Positions 37,332-50,700 of a stretch of 64,000 nt of DNA are shown piece by piece; the stretch's first letter is position 1, and every line of letters starts with the position of its first letter. The notes below the pieces were generated by a model. It ran no database searches and was not told the origin of the DNA. It was given only the letters and a program-made list of their open reading frames with translations. The translations under genes were made by a program, and so were the position numbers. Source of the DNA: Sarcocystis neurona (lineage: Eukaryota; Apicomplexa; Conoidasida; Eucoccidiorida; Sarcocystidae); NCBI GenBank assembly GCA_000727475.1, contig KL647292.1, positions 1,763,186 to 1,827,185 of the forward strand, written 5' to 3'.

Positions 37332-38613
37332 GTCAAACGAAGTGCGTTTTTCTAAACGTGGAGTTGCTGCATAATCGACCTGAGTACAAGGAAAGTGGGT
37401 AAGACTGTGTAATAAACAAGTCGACTGAAGTGACTAAAGGGTTCGAGTGATGTTTGAACTGTCTTCACTCTGAGAAATTCCTACCCTCCTACGTCGCGTG
37501 CATATGCCCAGTGGACCTGCTAGAAATGCGAATTCGTTCAGTTAGCTTCTTACAGTTTACCTCGTCCCCCTCGCGTGTAATACTGGGCTAGTGACAGTTT
37601 ACCAACCACTACTGTTACTTCCACTACTACCACTCACTACGCGCATCACACCAACTTCGTGCATTTGTTCTGTCGACGACTTTTCTACCACGAAATACAA
37701 TAAATTCCACGAAGAGACGCGTAACACGAGGAAGAAGACGAAGATGATGACGAACAAGCAAATACTGATGCGGCTTGGAGAGCTAGCCTGCGCTAGACTG
37801 CTTTGCCTACAAGAATTATTGCTCGTACAAACGTGTGTCTCCCATTCGCTGGAAAGGACCGCATCAATCACTTATAGTGGAAGCCTGTAACAACGCAGGA
37901 GGCGGACGAAAGCTTGTTGTCCCCTTGTCCGCCGGAGCACGTTGCGCACATTGAAAACCCCGAAGAGAACGATAGCGCTGAGGGGTCGTGGCATTGGATC
38001 TCCTGTGTACAAGGAGTTGGCTTGAAAATTCAGACGGCTTGTTTTCAAAGGCTTGGAGGGGTCGACGTAACATGAGTTTACCATTTCACACTCATCTCGC
38101 CTATTAACATCATGACCGCGTTGTCCCCCGACGCAGGAGGCACAGAAAGTGCCCGGAGTCTCCTGTCATGCGGGTGTTTGGCAGTGATCACTCGCACGCT
38201 CTCTGCCTGGGTAGCTTGTCGTGCATACACCTTTATGCGAACCTTTGTATATAAAGGGATGCATAGGTGTTACGTGCGGGTTTGTACAGCCACGTCTGTT
38301 GCAACAAGTGAATATATACACACTGTTTGAACATACACATGAATATATATATACATACATACATATGTATATATATACTAGTAGCGTTAGGACCGCTGTA
38401 GAAGTGTCACAATTAGCAGGTCACTGCGCCTCTCGAAGAATTCATCCAGACTGAAGCTCACAATATAGAACAATACGGTGTGGCAGGGGAAGAACTAGCT
38501 AAGACTGGAGGGCTTGGTCGCACCGCGGTTTCTCCATTTTCATGGGAAGACTTGACGCCTTCCAAGCAATTATGAACGCATATCCATGCAAAGTTGCGTG
38601 CTGTTCCTTTGAG
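37332..38613. other. Convergent intergenic region
   Basis: Lies between the stop codons of the plus-strand pseudouridine synthase and the minus-strand RCC1 gene. It holds a TA/TACA microsatellite at about 38340-38380 and no supported gene. Confidence 0.6.
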
Positions 38614-40647
38614 TCAGGATTGCGAGCTGCTGATGCACAACTCAGAAGTCTTTGTCCATAAGTAGACCCCCGACGGAGCACAACGACACGCCACAGCAGT
38701 TCGTTCTGTGTCATCAGCGAATTCCAGTAGAGGAGAAGGATCATACACATCACACATGAATAACCAATTTTCTGGATATTCTCGAGGGTCTGCCGCCTTC
38801 CACACATACAGGCGATAGCGCTTCGTGTGCTCATCAAACCCGACGGCGGCGCTCGTTGTCTCCCCTGCAGATATACATTGCAGGTCATCGTGGAAACCCT
38901 TTATGCGAAGGATACCCGGAGAATGTGCAAAAGGTATATTTTCAGATGACTCACTTCCGCAGAGACCAGAAGAGGTGGACGACCTAGGCTGCACCAGCGT
39001 ATTCGTGTCGACGCCAGACCTGCACAGGTGGCGTGTGGTGGAGAGTAGTATGTGTTGAGACGACGACAGCACGGCTGCACTCCGTGTGGGCGGCTCCGCT
39101 TTGACTTTGAGGTTCGACGTGGGTGCTGCAGCTTGGATTTTGCTGGCGGTGACCTTCACCGGAAAAGTTGTCGCCAGCAACCTCTGCGCATAAGCGTTAT
39201 CCTTCAGAGCAATCGGTGAAGCTACTGATTGAAGCCAAGAAGTGTAAGGAAACTCTGGTGGGCGTCCTGCTGTTAGCAGGTGCCCATTAGATGTTAAGAA
39301 AAGTGTGTGCCAGGTCCCGCAAGAAATTTGCTCTACTGGTTCTGGTAGGTCTATTTTACGCAGAGACGTTTCTTCTCGTGTTGTTCCGAGGCCAAGTTGC
39401 CCGTGAAGATTCAAACCGCATGAATACACAGTGTTGGTGCCAGAAAGTACCACTACGTGAGCAAAACCTGCTGCCACACTGTTCCAGGAGGAAACTTGCT
39501 CAGGTTGTTTTACTTGGACAGGCTTTAGAGTTGACTCTTTGGTGCCATGGCCGAGCTGCCCATAATCGTTGCATCCCCACGAGTACAGGATCTCGCCTTT
39601 TCCATCGCCCAACGAATGACAAATTTCACTGTCCAAACAGCTATTTTCAGCACGAGAGGGCAGCGCTCTGGATGGGACGGGAGGCAAGGTGTGTTCAACA
39701 CGCGGCGTGGCGGACTCCGACCACACCGTCGCCTCCTTCCTGTGAGCAGCGGAAGGAGGAGTTGGTTGTGACGTGGACGCAGAAGGACTTTGTTTTGCAC
39801 TCGGAGCTGTGCCCTCGGCAGACCCTGCTACACATGTAAAAGAGGAAAAGTCGATTGGTTTTGTCACCGTTGAGCGCTTTCGCGCTATAACAAAGGAGAA
39901 ATTCGAGCCGGCATAAACTTTCACGGCTGCTGGGCTACAGGAGCCACCGCTGCCACTACTAGAATTTTCATCAACCAGGTGAACTACGCCCCAGCCCACA
40001 GTGTCCGAGTTCCGCGTGCTTCGACCTAACTGGCCATGACGATTTGACCCCATGGAATACAATCTTCCTGTGTTCGTACATAGCAGCACGTGCTCTGTCC
40101 CACATGCGACTGAAACAACTGTTTCTGCCGAAGAAATCAGCTTTGGACCTCCGGACACCTCTGTGAGAGGCAAGACATGCTCGGTTAATTCGTCTTCCAG
40201 CGCCAACCGCATATATTCCCCTAGTCGAGTACTATTCAGACCAGCGCGCAACTTACGCCCGAGACATGTAGGCGAACTGACGTACACGTGGTTGCCGCTG
40301 ACTACAGCAACAGTGTCTTCGTACGAGGAAAACGCAGTGCAGTACGCATGTTCCAAGTCTTCTTTCTTTCTTCGTGAAGATACATCACCATTTCCTACAT
40401 CACCATCGAGTAGTAGGTCCGCTTGAAGAGCGACTCCACTATCACTGCCAGAGTGAGATGATGTACGGCGGATTTTTACCGGATACACACGTTTGCGATG
40501 CGCTACTGATAAGTGAAGGCAGTTTAGCTGCACAGCGCCAGAGACCAACGTAGAGAAGTCTTCTCCCTGGAGGAAATCAATACCGTGCTGACATGCACCG
40601 GTTTTAAAATACCAGAGAAAACCGCCACGGGGCTGGGCAGGCCCCAT
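38614..40647 (-). CDS. RCC1-repeat protein, single exon
   Basis: Intronless 677-residue frame from an ATG (40647) to a stop at 38614. RCC1-type beta-propeller repeats are clear at residues about 178-212 (VACGTEHVLLCTNTGRLYSM, GSNRHGQLG), 353-425 (GEILYSWGCNDYGQLGHGT, then VAAGFAHVVVLSGTNTVYSC, GLNLHGQLGLGT) and 440-461 (ISCGTWHTLFLTSNGHLLTA). A hydrophilic Ser/Pro-rich insertion of about 85 residues (about 265-350) splits the propeller. The N-terminal 170 and C-terminal 200 residues are weaker, with a possible divergent blade near 590-620 (QCISAGETTSAAVGFD). RCC1 proteins act as Ran exchange factors or, more often when divergent, as scaffolds. Only three to four clean blades are visible rather than seven, so I do not call it the Ran GEF. 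Confidence 0.92.
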   Translation of the reverse strand: MGPAQPRGGFLWYFKTGACQHGIDFLQGEDFSTLVSGAVQLNCLHLSVAHRKRVYPVKIRRTSSHSGSDSGVALQADLLLDGDVGNGDVSSRRKKEDLEHAYCTAFSSYEDTVAVVSGNHVYVSSPTCLGRKLRAGLNSTRLGEYMRLALEDELTEHVLPLTEVSGGPKLISSAETVVSVACGTEHVLLCTNTGRLYSMGSNRHGQLGRSTRNSDTVGWGVVHLVDENSSSGSGGSCSPAAVKVYAGSNFSFVIARKRSTVTKPIDFSSFTCVAGSAEGTAPSAKQSPSASTSQPTPPSAAHRKEATVWSESATPRVEHTLPPVPSRALPSRAENSCLDSEICHSLGDGKGEILYSWGCNDYGQLGHGTKESTLKPVQVKQPEQVSSWNSVAAGFAHVVVLSGTNTVYSCGLNLHGQLGLGTTREETSLRKIDLPEPVEQISCGTWHTLFLTSNGHLLTAGRPPEFPYTSWLQSVASPIALKDNAYAQRLLATTFPVKVTASKIQAAAPTSNLKVKAEPPTRSAAVLSSSQHILLSTTRHLCRSGVDTNTLVQPRSSTSSGLCGSESSENIPFAHSPGILRIKGFHDDLQCISAGETTSAAVGFDEHTKRYRLYVWKAADPREYPENWLFMCDVYDPSPLLEFADDTERTAVACRCAPSGVYLWTKTSELCISSSQS

Positions 40648-41704
40648 TGAGCGTAATTACTGCGTTGCGTACATGGACAGAATACTTCGTAGAGTTCACT
40701 AAACTGATTCAGAGAAAACGACGCGCGATTGCTAGTGCCTCTCAGAACGTTGTGCCTGCATGCGCCGTCCTTCACATTCGCCATCTCCATCAGTATGCCC
40801 AACAGGTATTAACACTGCTGTTCACAACCACTGAAATCCAGTGTTCACCAATCAACACTGCTCTGTAATCCTGTTGATCGGGAAAAAAATCGAGTGTGTT
40901 TGCATCTCGCCGTCACATGTAGGCTCCCGCACGTTGCTGGCAGCCAATGGCTCTGCGACGGCACGGAACAGACTCGGCAGTCGATAGTCGGGGGACGAGC
41001 GAACCTCGCGTCAGGCGGTGTGCCGCGGCGAGCAAGCGCAGCAAGGGTGCCGACTTCGCAGCTGATTTCTCATTATAGAAGAAATACTGTATTGCAGAAC
41101 CAAGCACACCAGCTTTGACCACAAAGGCGGCTGTAGCTGCACTGGCGCCAGCTCCTCTGAAGATGTCGGTACCTGATCACGTCTGACAAAGGTGGTATCA
41201 TCTGCTCGGATCACCCACCGCGTCTGAGTGTACAGACACTTTGAGGGCATGACACACATCGCGTGAGTGGACAGAATACTGGACCTAATTTGTTCAGATG
41301 GGATGGCTCTCACGCCTGCGCAGAGTCTTCTTTCGAGTGACGACTTCTCGCTTGGTAGATCTGTCACGAGACCTCGCTGCGTCGATTCTCATGCAACAAC
41401 CGTTAACGCGACCTAAATTTCGCAGTGAAGGCAGCAAAACATGGCTGTCACTTTCAACACATATGTACAACCCTGTATGCTTGACAAATGAGCGCAATTT
41501 TCTGCGAATGTTGCTAAGTGCACGACAGCACAGAATCCTGATCACTTACAGTAATACGATTTTCCTTCCCTGAACAGTAGTCTCAGCATGGTTTCGTGGA
41601 GTTTGCACTGCGCAGCACAATAGGGAGACGAAGCAAATATCGCGGTTTATCCTGTAGGACTTCCACACAGGCGTCAATTTTTTACCACACAGAAGAAAGC
41701 GACC
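40648..41704. other. Divergent intergenic region (RCC1 / SR1 promoters)
   Basis: About 1.06 kb between two genes transcribed away from each other, so it must hold both promoters. No TATA box or recognisable apicomplexan element was identified. Short open frames on both strands lack support. Confidence 0.55.
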
Positions 41705-44700
41705 ATGTTGCCACTCCTTGCAGGGCGCAGTCATTCGATAGCTTATATATGGGTGGCGGCGGTGATTCCTGGCTTCTTTCTTCCAACCACGGCTGGAGCA
41801 GTCGAGTGGTGCAGAGCTGCTCCAGAAAGAGGAAAACCTGAATTTGGTGTGTGCTTGCCGCATGGCACAGGCTCAGCGCGTTACATGGTGGAAGTGGTGC
41901 CGGTGGTCGGTCCTGGCGTAAATTTGCAGTAGGAATATACTTAGACAATTGCGTGTATCTCTCAGTGGGGGAATCTGCGGTTTTTCTACATCTTTCAGGA
42001 GTGACGTGAAACTCTCCATTACCGGAACCACCGGCAAGGAGACGAAGCCCATTACGATCGCTACGGAAGCTTGTGGAACTGAACGACGGTAGACGTTTCA
42101 CTGGACGGACTGTCCTGTCTTGTTCAGCATTCGTAGCGTTCTTTAGCGTAACTGTGGACCGGGCTGACATCGGCGATCCCGATACGGTTCTTGTTTTCCT
42201 GACCGGCAAAGGACCATGGCAATGTCACAGAATAACAATATGGAAGGATTTCCGTTACTGGCTGTATGACTGTTCTGGGAAGCTGGACGCTCTACATCGT
42301 GACGCGGTTCGTTATGGAAATCTTTTCACTTGTACAACTTTCTCTAACTGTGGGATGACTCTGCAGACGTACCGTATGTCTGGAAACAAAATCTATCAAG
42401 CCATTATTATGACGGGGAACGACGAACACGGTATGTATGAGGCATCATCTTTTTCTGGCTTGTTGCGCTTTTCGGTGCACCTGCGTTTTCATGGTCACAT
42501 CAGCTGGAACTAGTGGCACGATTGAACTGACACTGGTTGGGTCTGAACGTCAGACGACAGCTAAAACGCTCGTGCATGATGTGCGACCTGGAGCTGAGCG
42601 GAAAATTCGATTTCGCGCTGCCGACGGTACGTGTTTTTCTTAGGCGACGATTTTTCTTTCAAAACATCTCAGTGGTGAATGTGCGTGTCATGGACGCTGA
42701 CAGATAAGTCCACATTTTATCTTCACGTAAAAGCCGTACAGCGCATGCACCACTGCGTACATCGGCTCTCAAACAAGTACTTGTAACACACGGTCGCCTG
42801 CCGAGTAAAACCTAGTATGTCGTATCTTCCTCCGTACTACAACACTTTACTGCACCCGTCTTCATTACAGTGGGCGACTTGACAGTACTAGTGCTTCAAA
42901 ACGATGCGGAAACGGATCCGTGGTACTGTGACTTCGCTCGAATCAAAACGGACGACGGGCGCGTTTTCTCATTCAACGTAAAACGCTGGATCGGCACACC
43001 TTTCGAAAAGGCTGTCCGTGTGACGCTGAAGCCTTCCAAAGACACGGACATTGCCGCACAAGATGTCGACTGCCACACAAGAGGAAGTGATTTCTTCAGT
43101 CGGTGAGTACTAGTGAACGTTCGTACACAGTAACGCTCTGCAGAAGTAACGTCATAGAACTAGCCAAACGTGTGGGAGTTGGCGGGAGGATGTACCAATT
43201 TGCATTCCGTCTACCGTGCCGCAACATATGTATCTGGACACTAGGAAACATGAAGCTGAAATTCAACCAGGTGTCAATCACCACTATTTACAGAGCGCTC
43301 AAATCAGGGTGTACGTAAGGGATGTGAATGAACGTCTCCGTGTATAGAAGCTCACATAGATACAACACGGCTTACAGAAGTTGCGATTCCTACATAACTG
43401 TTTAACTACATGTGATGGAACGCGTGCATATGAATTCTCTTGTGCCCTTCTTAGATCATAAACGTACTCAAACTCCATCAGAAGAGAACGATGTTCGCCA
43501 CAACAGGAGACGTGTGCAATTGTTTGTCTTACTGCCTTCCACAGGGTGCCCAAAACGCTTCACTTGTTCAAAGTACGGTGCCCTATGAATTGCCAAACGT
43601 CTGATTTCGCCCGTGTCGAAGGCCTGTCTATACACCCGTCTTTCTCGTCTATCTGCACTGCCGCGGTGCTGGACGGGGTGCTTTCGCCTTCGGGTCAGAA
43701 AGACTGCAAAAGAAACATACCTTGTCAAAGTGGCACATCTCTTGACATATTCTACAGGTGGTGAAGTTGTTGTTTCCGTCGTGGGAGAGATTTCTCACTA
43801 CAAAGGAGCAGCCGTGAAGGAGGCAGGTTCGCGGATGTGCTCGTGCCTCCTACAGTTTTTGAGGCCATAGCATTACCATGCTTTTTTACGCAGGAGCAGC
43901 GTCAACAGAGTTTCACCCTGCTCCTGCGGGGTCTTCATTCAGCTTCTTCATGTACAGAAGCGGTAAGACGCATCGCCTGTTGTTGATAATGAAGTAGTTG
44001 TATCTGAGCACAGTTGTATAACTGGTAGGATGTGTACACTGGTGCCTATATGCTTGCACGTACTTGTCCACAGTGTACGTCGATGTGCATATACTATTAT
44101 ATGTGAGTCTGTGCATATAAGCACACCTACTTTACCATACGCACGTCGTGTAAACCCACTCAATGTACACCTTTGTCAGATTCCATCGACGAGGTGGACA
44201 AAGACGTGCGCGTTGTGGATGGTAAGCTATGCGAATGAATTTGAAGAACTTAGAGCCAAGTTCGCAAGTTTTCTATTCCCGCTGCAACTGACCAGGTTAT
44301 GGAAAACTGTCCAATGCCGGCCGTCTCGAAATTCGTCGCAACGGCGTCTGGGGCACCGTCTGGCAAGCATACTCAGACGAAACATCATGTTGTCTGATCA
44401 ACTCTAATGTGACCGCTGCTTTCCTTCCGCAGCAAACGGGGCGAGTTCACCGTATTTACGCTTGATTCGGCTCGTAAAGCCTGCCACGACCTTGGTACGA
44501 GCTTCAAGATGTGCTGGGCGATTACACAGTCTGCCACATTCGTGTCGATGTTTCCACCTATTTGTATTTACTTGTCTACGTGGTGGAACCGGCCACCATG
44601 ACCTCACGCTACCTTTAGGCTACTTGCATGGCATGTACTTGGAAGACGGGTGCACGAACGTCTGCGCAGGAAAAGGTTACCCCGTCTCTGTAGCAGGTTA

Positions 44701-47700
44701 GCTGAAAACACTGTTTACTGCAGTCACACGAAGGGCACGTTCCAGTACACGTGCACTGGTCCTCTCTCATATCCTCCCCGTTCGTGCCCCCATGTGTGTC
44801 TCACGTGTGTACCTGCCTCACATGTTTTGTCCAGGAGTGATGGTAAACACCTGTTTCTCCTTCTCCGGGATTATCTTTCGGCTAGAATATTTCTTCTTCC
44901 TGGTTTGCTAGTGTTTGGGCCCCGAGAAGAGCTTGAAGGACTGCACTTTCGAGGAGCCACCGTCGCAATGCGCAGATCACTCACTCGATGTAGCTATACA
45001 ATGCACAAATAATCCGGTTGCTGAGCCACCTCTTGGTAGTCTCCGCATCGTGGATGAGTCGAATTCCCCCTCTTCCACCGGCATCGGCCGTCTTCAGTTC
45101 TACAATAATGGTGAGAGCGGCACGGCTTTCCACAAAAACACAACAGCGTTGTTAACAAGTAATGAACGATGCCTTACGCAGGCTGGGGAAGTGTGTGCAG
45201 TGATGGCTGGACTCCGGAGTCTGAGCTGGTAGCTTGCATGCAAATGGGCTACTCAAGTCTCAAGGCAAGTCACCCGGAAGAAGCCGAAGAAGACCTGACG
45301 TCGTAACAAAGTTCTTTTGGCGGTAATCTGCTGCGGTCACTTTAGCATGGAGGCTACTCCGATGAAGCTTGCGCATCCGTGAACGGGGTCAATTACTGCG
45401 GACCTGAAGACGAGAAAATCGCTGTCTTCAACGTCGCCTGCGCAGGTAATAGGCAAGTTCCTCTGCGCAAAGGGTGTGCCGTTGTGCAGGAATTTGCGTC
45501 CATTTACAAATGTATATCCTCATACGTAAAAGAGTGCGTACGAATTAGTGGTCTTTACAAACGTGTGGAGGCGATTTTGGCGTTAGTTGCTATTTTTTCT
45601 ATCTTAGTCGTCTATCCCAGAAGTCGCAGTATTCATGTTCATGCCTACGTACGTATCCACCCTGGTATGCACCAGTGCATCCGAGCCACTCCCCACAAAA
45701 GTTTACACACACAGAGATACACATTTGCATGCACCAGTATAGAAAAACAACTCCAACGCGCATCTCCATATATATGCATAAATATAGATCCACTATTGTA
45801 TATGACCGCGCCCGTGCGACACCTCAAATCCATATCTATATATGTGTATTACACATATGTACATGCATGCTCATTGCATGTTAAACAGTACCACAGAGAC
45901 GTCCCCTACACGTGTATGTAGAGGGCCTTGTATGCGCCGTCCTATTGGGTGTTGCACGCCTGTGTTTCAACTGTAGGAGAGGAAACAAGTCTACGGCACT
46001 GCCCGCACGAGCTGTCGAGTGACATCTACTGCATTCACGAGGAAGACGTCGTCGTGGGTTGTCAAGGAGACGGGGACCCTACCGGCATGGGGCTGTACAG
46101 AAAAGAGGAGATTCCAGAAATTGCGAAGAGACAACTCCCGCCTCTCTTCCAACTTGAATGCACAGACACACCTATGACGAAAACAGAGCTGGCCGGGAAG
46201 CCCGGGGCTATGTTTCTCGTAGCCTGCCCTGCTGGCTGCAGGTGAGAGAGGGAAACAGGCTGCTGCCATTGCGACGACCACCATGTGACAAGGTGCAGCG
46301 TGAACACAGAAAGCTCGTTTTCGCTATTTAACGAAAATTCAAGCTATCTCGTCGTCCGAAAAGGCTGATGCTCTTTGTTTCTATCTGGCTCCCAAAGATT
46401 CTCGTTGCCTTGATGGTTTGAACGTTGGACGTTTCTACGTTAGAGTGAATACCTGCTTTGCACATGCGGTTGCATTCTCTCTCCTTTATCCTCCTGAATT
46501 CGCTCTTGTTTGGGTGGCGGATGCCCACACTCGGAGATCGAAGAGATTTTTCACTGGGTGTATTTCTTATCTTCGCCACCATCCTATCTCTACCTACCTA
46601 TAGCTCCCTTCTTCACTGTACTTTGATATTACTTTTAGTGAAGACGCTGGCTCCTTGAGGGGGACGTACATCTACACAGATGATTCGCCGGTAAGTGTGG
46701 GAATTTAGCAGTTTTTCTCCAGGAACAGCTAATGTCAAGTGGATGGACCTCTGTTTCCCACAGATCTGCAAAGCTGCTACACACGTGGGAGTCGTGGACG
46801 CACAGGGCGGGGAGTTTGTGCTTGTGCTTGCACACGGACAAGACATGTATATGGCATCAGAAAGAAACGGTGTGCAAAGTGAAGCTTTCGGACCCTACGC
46901 CCGAAGTTGTAAGTTCTGAGTTTCGTGACTTTAGTAGGTACTGCCGCTCGCAGAGCACCAACGACTGCAGCTTGGCTACAGTTCTGCGGCCCGATTCAGA
47001 CAAGCGTATACATGTACATACAGATACATCAAATCTTTAATCGTACTAGAGATCGGTGCGCCTTAATCCAGACTGAGACGTGTATGCAGACGTGAAAACT
47101 TTTTTTATATATATGTATATATGAATAAATGCTGCCCTTTAGTGTGCAGATAAATGTGTGTGCTTCATAACGTACATGTATATATATATGTATGTGCATA
47201 CACACGTTCGTGAAAGTGCTGTACAAATAGGGAAAGGCTCTGTCTTTCTTGATCTCTGGGTTGTTTCCGTGGAGGTCTTGTCTCATTAGCACAAGCCAAG
47301 CACTTCATTTCTAGCCCTGCTGCATACGCGTAAGGCTATACGCGTAGCAGCCACTATACACACTTACACCCACTATCCATATCCCCATGTATATGTAGAG
47401 TTATGCAAAAAGCGAGATCCACGGTACACATCTGTAGACTATCCCCTAGAATTAAAAAGAGACACGTACGTTGAAAAGCTCCCACATTTCAGTTCTCGTG
47501 TCGGTGGCGACGAACCTGGTAAAGGCGCAGGCATCTAAAGATGAAGGGGAGAACTACGAGAGGCAACAGCAGGAGCACCATTACGCAGGACGCTCAGCAT
47601 TGCGAGAGAGAGGTGGGCCTTACTGTGACAGTAGCAGCAGCACTAGTAACACCAATCTGCATGTATTCGTCTATGGACACATTTTCCGTGTGTTTCTTTG

Positions 47701-50700
47701 CAGCTGTGGCGTTCCCTACATTCACACAGCAAGACGTCACGGTCGAGGTGCCTGCAGACAGGTTTCACTGGCATCCGCCTGAAACATTTGGAGGTATGTT
47801 GCGCACGTCGTCGAACATTTCGTGCAAAACAATGCAACATTAAAGAAAATCCGCGACGTACGCAAACCCGACGCCTCGAAAGGTTTTCGAGGCGGTCCTG
47901 AGGACTACGTGGAAGTGGAGAAATTGCCGGGAGCCTCTACGGCATTAACAGGTTTCAGCAACTTCACACTTGCTATGCGGGCTACAGTTACTGGTGGGTC
48001 TCTTGACAAACGGAGTGTCTACATGTTGAAGGACAACTAATGACTCGGGTTTATGACTGTTTCTCCTCAAAGGAGGAAAGAAGACATGGCGTACGCTGCT
48101 AGCGCTCAGCGGCTGCCAGGGATTCCTGCTGGCCATCAGCGATCAGGAAGAACTCGTCTTCGAACAAAATTGTCAGCCAGTTGTTGTGCGCACAGGTGTA
48201 AAGCCTGCTCTTGGAGGTATGCGACGTTACTGCCACTGATTCCATTTGCCCTCCTATCTTTCTGGATTCTTCTTTTGTCCTTTCTTAATTTCGTAGTGCG
48301 GTTGGAAGCACTCTGTCTGTGGTAATTACGTAGCATTATTAGTAGCGAGAGTGGTAGTATTATTAGCCGGAGAAATACCAGTGATCAGTGTGATGATATT
48401 AGAATGGATGGGAGAACACTAGGAACGGTAATGGCTAGCAAAAGGATCGTCTTCGAAGTGGTATTATTGAAAGTCATGATAAGAAGCCTGGTGAAAACGT
48501 CAAATGATACACACACATACAAACAGATGCATATCTACAGAGAAAGAAATAAGTAGACATATATGTATGTGTGTAAATACATACATATATACATATAGAG
48601 AGAGACACACACAGAGAGAGACATAGAGGAGGTGACGTTTTTTCCTCGTGTGAAATTCAACGTATTCGGGTTTGCAATAATTGCCTCTGCATCTGATTTT
48701 TTTTTTTTTTTCATCGCATTTCCTCTTCTGGGGCGTGCTTTCTGCAGAACCCTTCCACGTGACTGTATCTTTCGATTCTTCGGATAAGCTGGTCAAGATC
48801 TTCGTAGACGGACGTCAAGTAGCCGGAGAGAAAATGGACGAAGCTAATTTCAGCATTTCCGTAAGAGTCTTACATCCACAGGCTTTTTTCTAAAATTGGC
48901 CAGCATGTCCTGGAAGAACTCGTGCGTATAGACTATCCCGTACTTTGAAGGTGATGGAGTGTTGTCTGATTTTTTTCGTGATCGTGCGCTCTTCTTCCCC
49001 TCTTGCGCTCATCCCTCTTATATCTCGTGCTGCTGCTGCAGCGTGTGCTGATACTTTACGGATCCCCTGCTATCAAATCTGACCGGCTACAAGTCTCTCC
49101 GTGTAGTCATCCTTGCTTTTTTCCGCTCTCTTTCCCTACTACGAGTGCCTTTTTGTCTGTATCCTCCAGGTCCCCCACGCTTTGCTCTTTTCTCTTGATG
49201 TGAGTTTTCTTCCTTACCTTTCCACAATTGCTTCACACAGGTGAATCTCCTTTCCTGTTGTGCAGCCCTCTCTCTCTGCAAAGCCACTGTGCTGCTTCAC
49301 GGAGAGTCCTCTTTCGTGCGTACCGCACGTACCTGCCTCTATACACTCGACGTTGTGTTCCATTCTCAACCTTCTTACCTGACAGCTTTCACCTCCCTGC
49401 GTAAACTTGCCCGTGTTTTCTTATCTCGCTTCAGCACCCATTCGCACTATTCCTCTGCCGACGTCTTTGTTGTTTCCGTGCTTTCGGCCTTGCGCGTTCG
49501 TCTTTCCTTTTCCTCTGACACGCACTACATGTGCATCGGCCTATCAAAGGAATACGCCTTTCATAAAGTCTACATCAACTCGAGCTGTCCCTCTTCTTCT
49601 TCGTCATTGTTACTTTGTTACTTTCGTGTGGTTTTGCATGCAACCCCTGCTGCTACGTAATCCGCATGCCGTTTTTCCTTCAGAATCGGCTGATCGTGGG
49701 GAAAGCAGCGGATTCTGGCTCGGAGTACTTTGTCGGAGACATCACAGCGCTGCAGATTTTCGCGTCGCCGCTGTCCCCAGAGCAAATTGAAGCCATTGTT
49801 TCTGCAGCAGCAGCAGTAGCCGGGGGAGGTGAAGGGCGTCCCGTTCCCTCTGGCGAACGCCGCACAGTCGACGGTCGTGTGTGCTTATCGCCGTGCTCTC
49901 GAGAGGAGCCGCCTGTGAATCTCTTGCCTCCTTCCTCTTCATCTGTTTCGTCCTCTATATCAAAACCAGCAGTTGTAGTCACCTGCGACGACAATCTCAT
50001 GCAGCCGAGTTTTGACGGCATTCTCGAGAAGGGGAAACAGTTAATCAGCTGCCCAACAGACTGCGAAAAAAAATCGAAGGCACCCGTGTGGGGTTCCGAT
50101 TTATATACGGAAAAAAGCTCGTTGTGTCGCGCAGCACTGCACCAGGGAGTCCTCTCTCCTGCAGGTGGAGAAGTGCTGCTTGTATTGCACAACGGCTTGC
50201 AGAGCTACACAGGGTCCAAAGGGAAGCATGGTAAGAATGTGTCTCATTGGGAACGCCGCCTCCAAAAGCGAACACAGCCAGTGTTAATTTGAATATTTCG
50301 GGAAACCATAATCTTCTCAGTTCACAAACACACATACACGCAAACACAGATGATGGGGAACAGTAGTTTGTCTTCGTCTTGCAGAACGTCTATCACGAAT
50401 AGGAGCGGGCTCATTCGAAGACTCTTTACTCACGTGTCGACCTACAGATACCTGTACATATATAAGAAGAGAGAGAGAGTTAGAGAGGAACCTTATATTC
50501 GTAGGGCACCACGAGTGACAAAGTGGAACAGTATTGATGAAGCCGGAAGATATAAAGAGAAAAACAGTGTTGGTGAAGCCGTAAGGAAAAGAAAGAAACA
50601 GCGGTCACGGAGGAGAAGTACGTTCCTGAAAATCCACTTACATCCACAAAGAGTTTACACGTGTATGGGTGCACCTGCTCGCCCGTACCGTAAAGGGATG

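Noticed and set aside
49680..50192. 170-codon minus-strand frame
   Set aside because: Mirror of the SR1 pentraxin/LCCL exon, which has clear domain motifs on the plus strand.
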